Shown here: one piece after another, positions 51,529-53,514 of the stretch
How the letters are laid out: each line of letters begins with the position of its first letter
How positions within the stretch are numbered: position 1 is the stretch's first letter
DNA from: Actinomycetota bacterium
GTDB taxonomy: Bacteria; Armatimonadota; SYMT01
DNA length: 53,514 nucleotides
Reading direction: 5' to 3'
NCBI GenBank assembly: GCA_005798285.1
Contig: SYKE01000102.1
Span: forward strand, 1 to 53,514
Program-made: the position numbers and the translations under genes
The notes under the pieces: model-generated
The model's input: only the letters and a program-made list of their open reading frames with translations
Told to the model about the DNA's origin: nothing
Database searches by the model: none

Positions 51529-52424
51529 TTCGCTCCCTTCTCATGAGGCGTTTCACTATGGGGTTCACGGTGAGGGTCAACGGATTCCTTTCGAACAATC
51601 CCACCCACCTCGGTCAGGCGAGCAGCGGCCTCGTCCCGATAGTCGCTGTCGATCTCGAATCCGATGCAGAACAATCCGAGCGCCGAGGCGGCGATGGCGG
51701 TGTTGCCGATTCCCATAAAGGGATCGAGAACGGCTTCCACCCGCTCGACACCGTGCAGTCTGAGGCAACGATCCGGAAGGCTGGGCGGAAACGAAGCGGG
51801 ATGGGGCCGCTCTCGGTTTCGGCTCTGGATGGTGGGATAGGGTAGAAACCACGTATTTCCACGGCAGTGGAGGTCTTTTCCAGCTGAGTTCCAGCGAGCG
51901 ACATTCGATTTGTCCCGATACGGAACTCCCACCGCGAGGCGATCCAGCGGCACGTCTCCTCGGTGGGTCAGATGAAACACGTACTCGTGGCAGTCATTCA
52001 CAAACCGCCGGCTGTTGATGGGTTTGTAATGGCCCACAACCAGGTCGTCGGTTAAACCGGGATACCGGCCCACTTCACTTTGAAGGATCGCGATGGACTT
52101 TACCCAGTGAAACACGTTCTGCAGCGTGAAGTGCTGCAGCAGCACGTTCAACACCTGAAAGGGGACCCCAGGATCGGTGGGTTTGGACCCGACGTTCAAA
52201 AACAACGATCCGCCGGAACTCAGCACGCGGGAAAGCTCAGAGCCCCACTCGCCACACCACGCAAGATACTCCTCGCGGGGAGCGCTGTCGTCGTGGGTCC
52301 CATAGCGGATCCCAAGATTGTAGGGGGGCGAGGTGACGACGACATCCACCGAGCATGCGGCGAGGTGGCGCTGCATGCCTCCAATGCAGTCGCCGAGATA
52401 GAGGCAGATTTCGGGGCCTTTCAT
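51525..52424 (-). CDS. Site-specific DNA methyltransferase (beta class, N4/N6)
   Basis: A 299-residue methyltransferase with the catalytic TSPPYN (31-36) at the N-terminus and the SAM-binding DPFMGIGNT (234-242) near the C-terminus, the order of the beta class. The HPASFP segment is conserved in this group. TSPPY suggests N4-cytosine or N6-adenine targets. The SAM motif GIGNT differs from the usual GSGTT but keeps the glycines. ATG 52424 starts at the first conserved residues. No nuclease is adjacent; the partners are the aldo/keto reductase and the small membrane protein. Confidence 0.88.
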   Translation of the reverse strand: MKGPEICLYLGDCIGGMQRHLAACSVDVVVTSPPYNLGIRYGTHDDSAPREEYLAWCGEWGSELSRVLSSGGSLFLNVGSKPTDPGVPFQVLNVLLQHFTLQNVFHWVKSIAILQSEVGRYPGLTDDLVVGHYKPINSRRFVNDCHEYVFHLTHRGDVPLDRLAVGVPYRDKSNVARWNSAGKDLHCRGNTWFLPYPTIQSRNRERPHPASFPPSLPDRCLRLHGVERVEAVLDPFMGIGNTAIAASALGLFCIGFEIDSDYRDEAAARLTEVGGIVRKESVDPHREPHSETPHEKGAK

Positions 52425-52482
52425 CACAGGTCGGAATCCAGCGGAGAGAGGGCCGCCCTCGGCGGCCTTTCCCCGCAGACCC

Positions 52483-52989
52483 CTACTCGGGACCCCAATG
52501 GCGGGCGAAGCAGACGAGCGCACCTCGATACATACAGATCAGTTGGTCGACCCACAGCTCTTCTCGAAGCTCCTCTTCAACCCGCTCGAGATTCATGCGC
52601 AGCGTTTCGTATCCCTGCCGAACCTTGCCGCTCTCCGCGTACTCCATCGCCTCGAGCACTACCCGGTCGAGCGTGTCCAACTCTTGACCGGGAATCGGAG
52701 GGGTGGCGGCGGGGACCAGCTTCTGGTCTGATTCGTCGTCGGAGACCTCCGGCTTGCGTTTCAGCAAGCTTCCAACGGTGCTCCCCACGCCGGAACCGGC
52801 AATCGCTGCCCATTGGATTCCTTTGCCGCGATCCATATTGGTCGCCCAGGTCATCAGTGCCGGGAAAAACACCGGCGCCACAACCACCCAGAGGATCAGA
52901 CGGGACCAAAGCGGATTCTCGAGACGCGAAAGTCCCACGAACGTGGCAAACGCAAGCGCCATGGCGACGAAAACTAAGACGTGAAGCAT
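52483..52989 (-). CDS. Small membrane protein, hypothetical
   Basis: A 168-residue protein with three hydrophobic segments in the N-terminal half (LHVLVFVAMALAFATFVGL, LILWVVVAPVFFPALMTWA and IQWAAIAGSGVGSTVGSLL) and a charged, helical C-terminal half (DRVVLEAMEYAESGKVRQGYETLRMNLERVEEELREELWV). No family recognised. The start ATG 52989 is the first methionine before the hydrophobic part; the frame extends farther upstream without features. The gene lies 58 nt before the methyltransferase and may be cotranscribed with it. It is divergent from the pentapeptide-repeat gene. Confidence 0.65.
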   Translation of the reverse strand: MLHVLVFVAMALAFATFVGLSRLENPLWSRLILWVVVAPVFFPALMTWATNMDRGKGIQWAAIAGSGVGSTVGSLLKRKPEVSDDESDQKLVPAATPPIPGQELDTLDRVVLEAMEYAESGKVRQGYETLRMNLERVEEELREELWVDQLICMYRGALVCFARHWGPE

Positions 52990-53108
52990 CTCAACTAAAC
53001 TCGATCCGGAGCCGCGGCGCCTGAAGACAACGACATGGTGCCGCAGGAGGATGGATTGAGCAACAGCGGCTTGCAGGAGGGAAGCCGGACCGGATGTAAA
53101 TTGTATGT

Positions 53109-53426
53109 ATGGCAATGGTTCTCCACAGAATTACGGGTGAAGTGCTATACGACCACTCCGAGGAGACCCTGGTGGGAGCCAATCTCAGGGGTATGGACCT
53201 GAGAGGCGCAGATCTTTCGGAGTTGGAATTGGCTCGAGCGGATCTTCGGGATGCCGATCTGCGAGGGGCCGATCTTTCCGGCGCCAGCCTGGCGGGCGCC
53301 CGGCTCAAACGCGTTCGGATGAATGGAGCCAATTGTTCTCGGGCGGACCTGAGCAATGTTGACCTTCGGGATGCTCACGGCGATTTGATTGTCGCTCCGG
53401 ACAGATTCCATTCGGAAGTATGCTGA
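53109..53426 (+). CDS. Pentapeptide repeat protein
   Basis: A 105-residue protein with about 14 pentapeptide units of A(D/N)LxX type from residue 22 on: ANLRG, MDLRG, ADLSE, LELAR, ADLRD, ADLRG, ADLSG, ASLAG, ARLKR, VRMNG, ANCSR, ADLSN, VDLRD. These fold as a right-handed four-sided beta helix. Such proteins can mimic DNA (MfpA/Qnr) or be scaffolds, but this one is too short and lacks a gyrase-binding extension to tell. The start ATG 53109 is followed by a second ATG 6 nt on. It is divergent from the small membrane protein gene. Confidence 0.85.
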   Translation: MAMVLHRITGEVLYDHSEETLVGANLRGMDLRGADLSELELARADLRDADLRGADLSGASLAGARLKRVRMNGANCSRADLSNVDLRDAHGDLIVAPDRFHSEVC

Positions 53427-53510
53427 AAATGTCGTTTAGCTCTGACTGAGGTCGAAGTTGGGTAGACGTGGAAGAGTCTCCTGAAAACTTCACTCCACAG
53501 GAGCACCTCC

Positions 53511-53514
53511 ATGA
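53511..53514 (+). other. Possible start of the next gene at window edge
   Basis: The last bases are ATGA, preceded by AGGAG at 7 nt (53499-53503). It looks like the start of another plus-strand gene, which lies outside the window; the region from 53427 to here holds no other feature. Confidence 0.4.

Noticed and set aside
1..53514. Prophage, integron or insertion sequence
   Set aside because: No integrase, transposase, phage structural gene, att-like direct repeats or tRNA-bounded island were seen. The tRNA at 11618 has no repeated 3' end in nearby sequence that I noticed.

Overview
The window is a GC-rich (about 60% or more, judged by eye), gene-dense bacterial chromosome segment with about 46 protein genes and one tRNA. 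There is no sign of phage, plasmid, insertion sequence or CRISPR. Two prepilin-like proteins (10753-11538 and 24280-25050) begin with a near-identical type II pseudopilin helix followed by a tail ending in a DGHAK motif. That form is abundant in Armatimonadota and is common in Planctomycetota. Together with the many secreted beta-repeat proteins, sugar-oxidoreductase families and CUT1 sugar transporters, it makes an armatimonad-like organism the best guess. This is an inference; no rRNA gene is present to prove it.

Layout. 1-878: end of an aldo/keto reductase and a hypothetical gene, converging on a perfect hairpin. 1207-4323 (minus): cmk-plsC-glycosyltransferase operon with overlapping or touching genes. 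4503-7863 (plus): sugar-type ABC permease, a small protein, an SDR enzyme and a Cys/Met-type PLP enzyme. 7881-10460 (minus): class V aminotransferase and a secreted M24-fold protein. 10629-12541: structured leader plus pilin, tRNA-Met(CAT), DUF1326 protein. 12877-15071: ECF sigma factor and a membrane anti-sigma protein carrying its own RseB-like sensor domain. 15079-19689 (minus): TPR protein, dtd, an orphan DNA methyltransferase, a single-heme secreted protein and a VOC protein. 19799-25050 (plus): MgtC/DUF4010 membrane protein, Gfo/Idh/MocA oxidoreductase, MOSC protein, DegT-type aminotransferase and a second pilin. 25136-30048: GntR-LacI regulator and a CarboxypepD_reg-like secreted protein (minus), then a galactonate-dehydratase-like enolase and a TIM-barrel isomerase (plus).

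30428-33488 holds a secreted protein with five Ig-like repeats, split by a one-base frameshift in a T run. 33780-34910 is a solo AAA ATPase. 34942-39553 (minus) is a sugar-uptake locus: TIM-barrel isomerase, a single polypeptide that joins a solute-binding protein to a MalF-like permease, and a MalG-like permease with an extra membrane domain. 39647-46999 (plus): secreted esterase, a 1007-residue BTAD/NB-ARC/TPR regulator and an 1103-residue secreted propeller/Ig protein. 47138-49531 (minus): M48 peptidase and a second Gfo/Idh/MocA oxidoreductase. 49833-50426: a sigma factor. 50551-53426: an aldo/keto reductase translationally coupled to a second orphan methyltransferase, a small membrane protein and a pentapeptide-repeat protein.

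The strongest leads are the tethered binding-protein/permease fusion (36113-38620) and the anti-sigma/RseB fusion (12877-15071). The structured leader of the first pilin gene (10629-10742) and the DegT gene lacking a conventional start come next. Together the sugar genes suggest a saprophyte taking up plant- or polysaccharide-derived sugars and oxidising sugar acids, controlled by several dedicated regulators.
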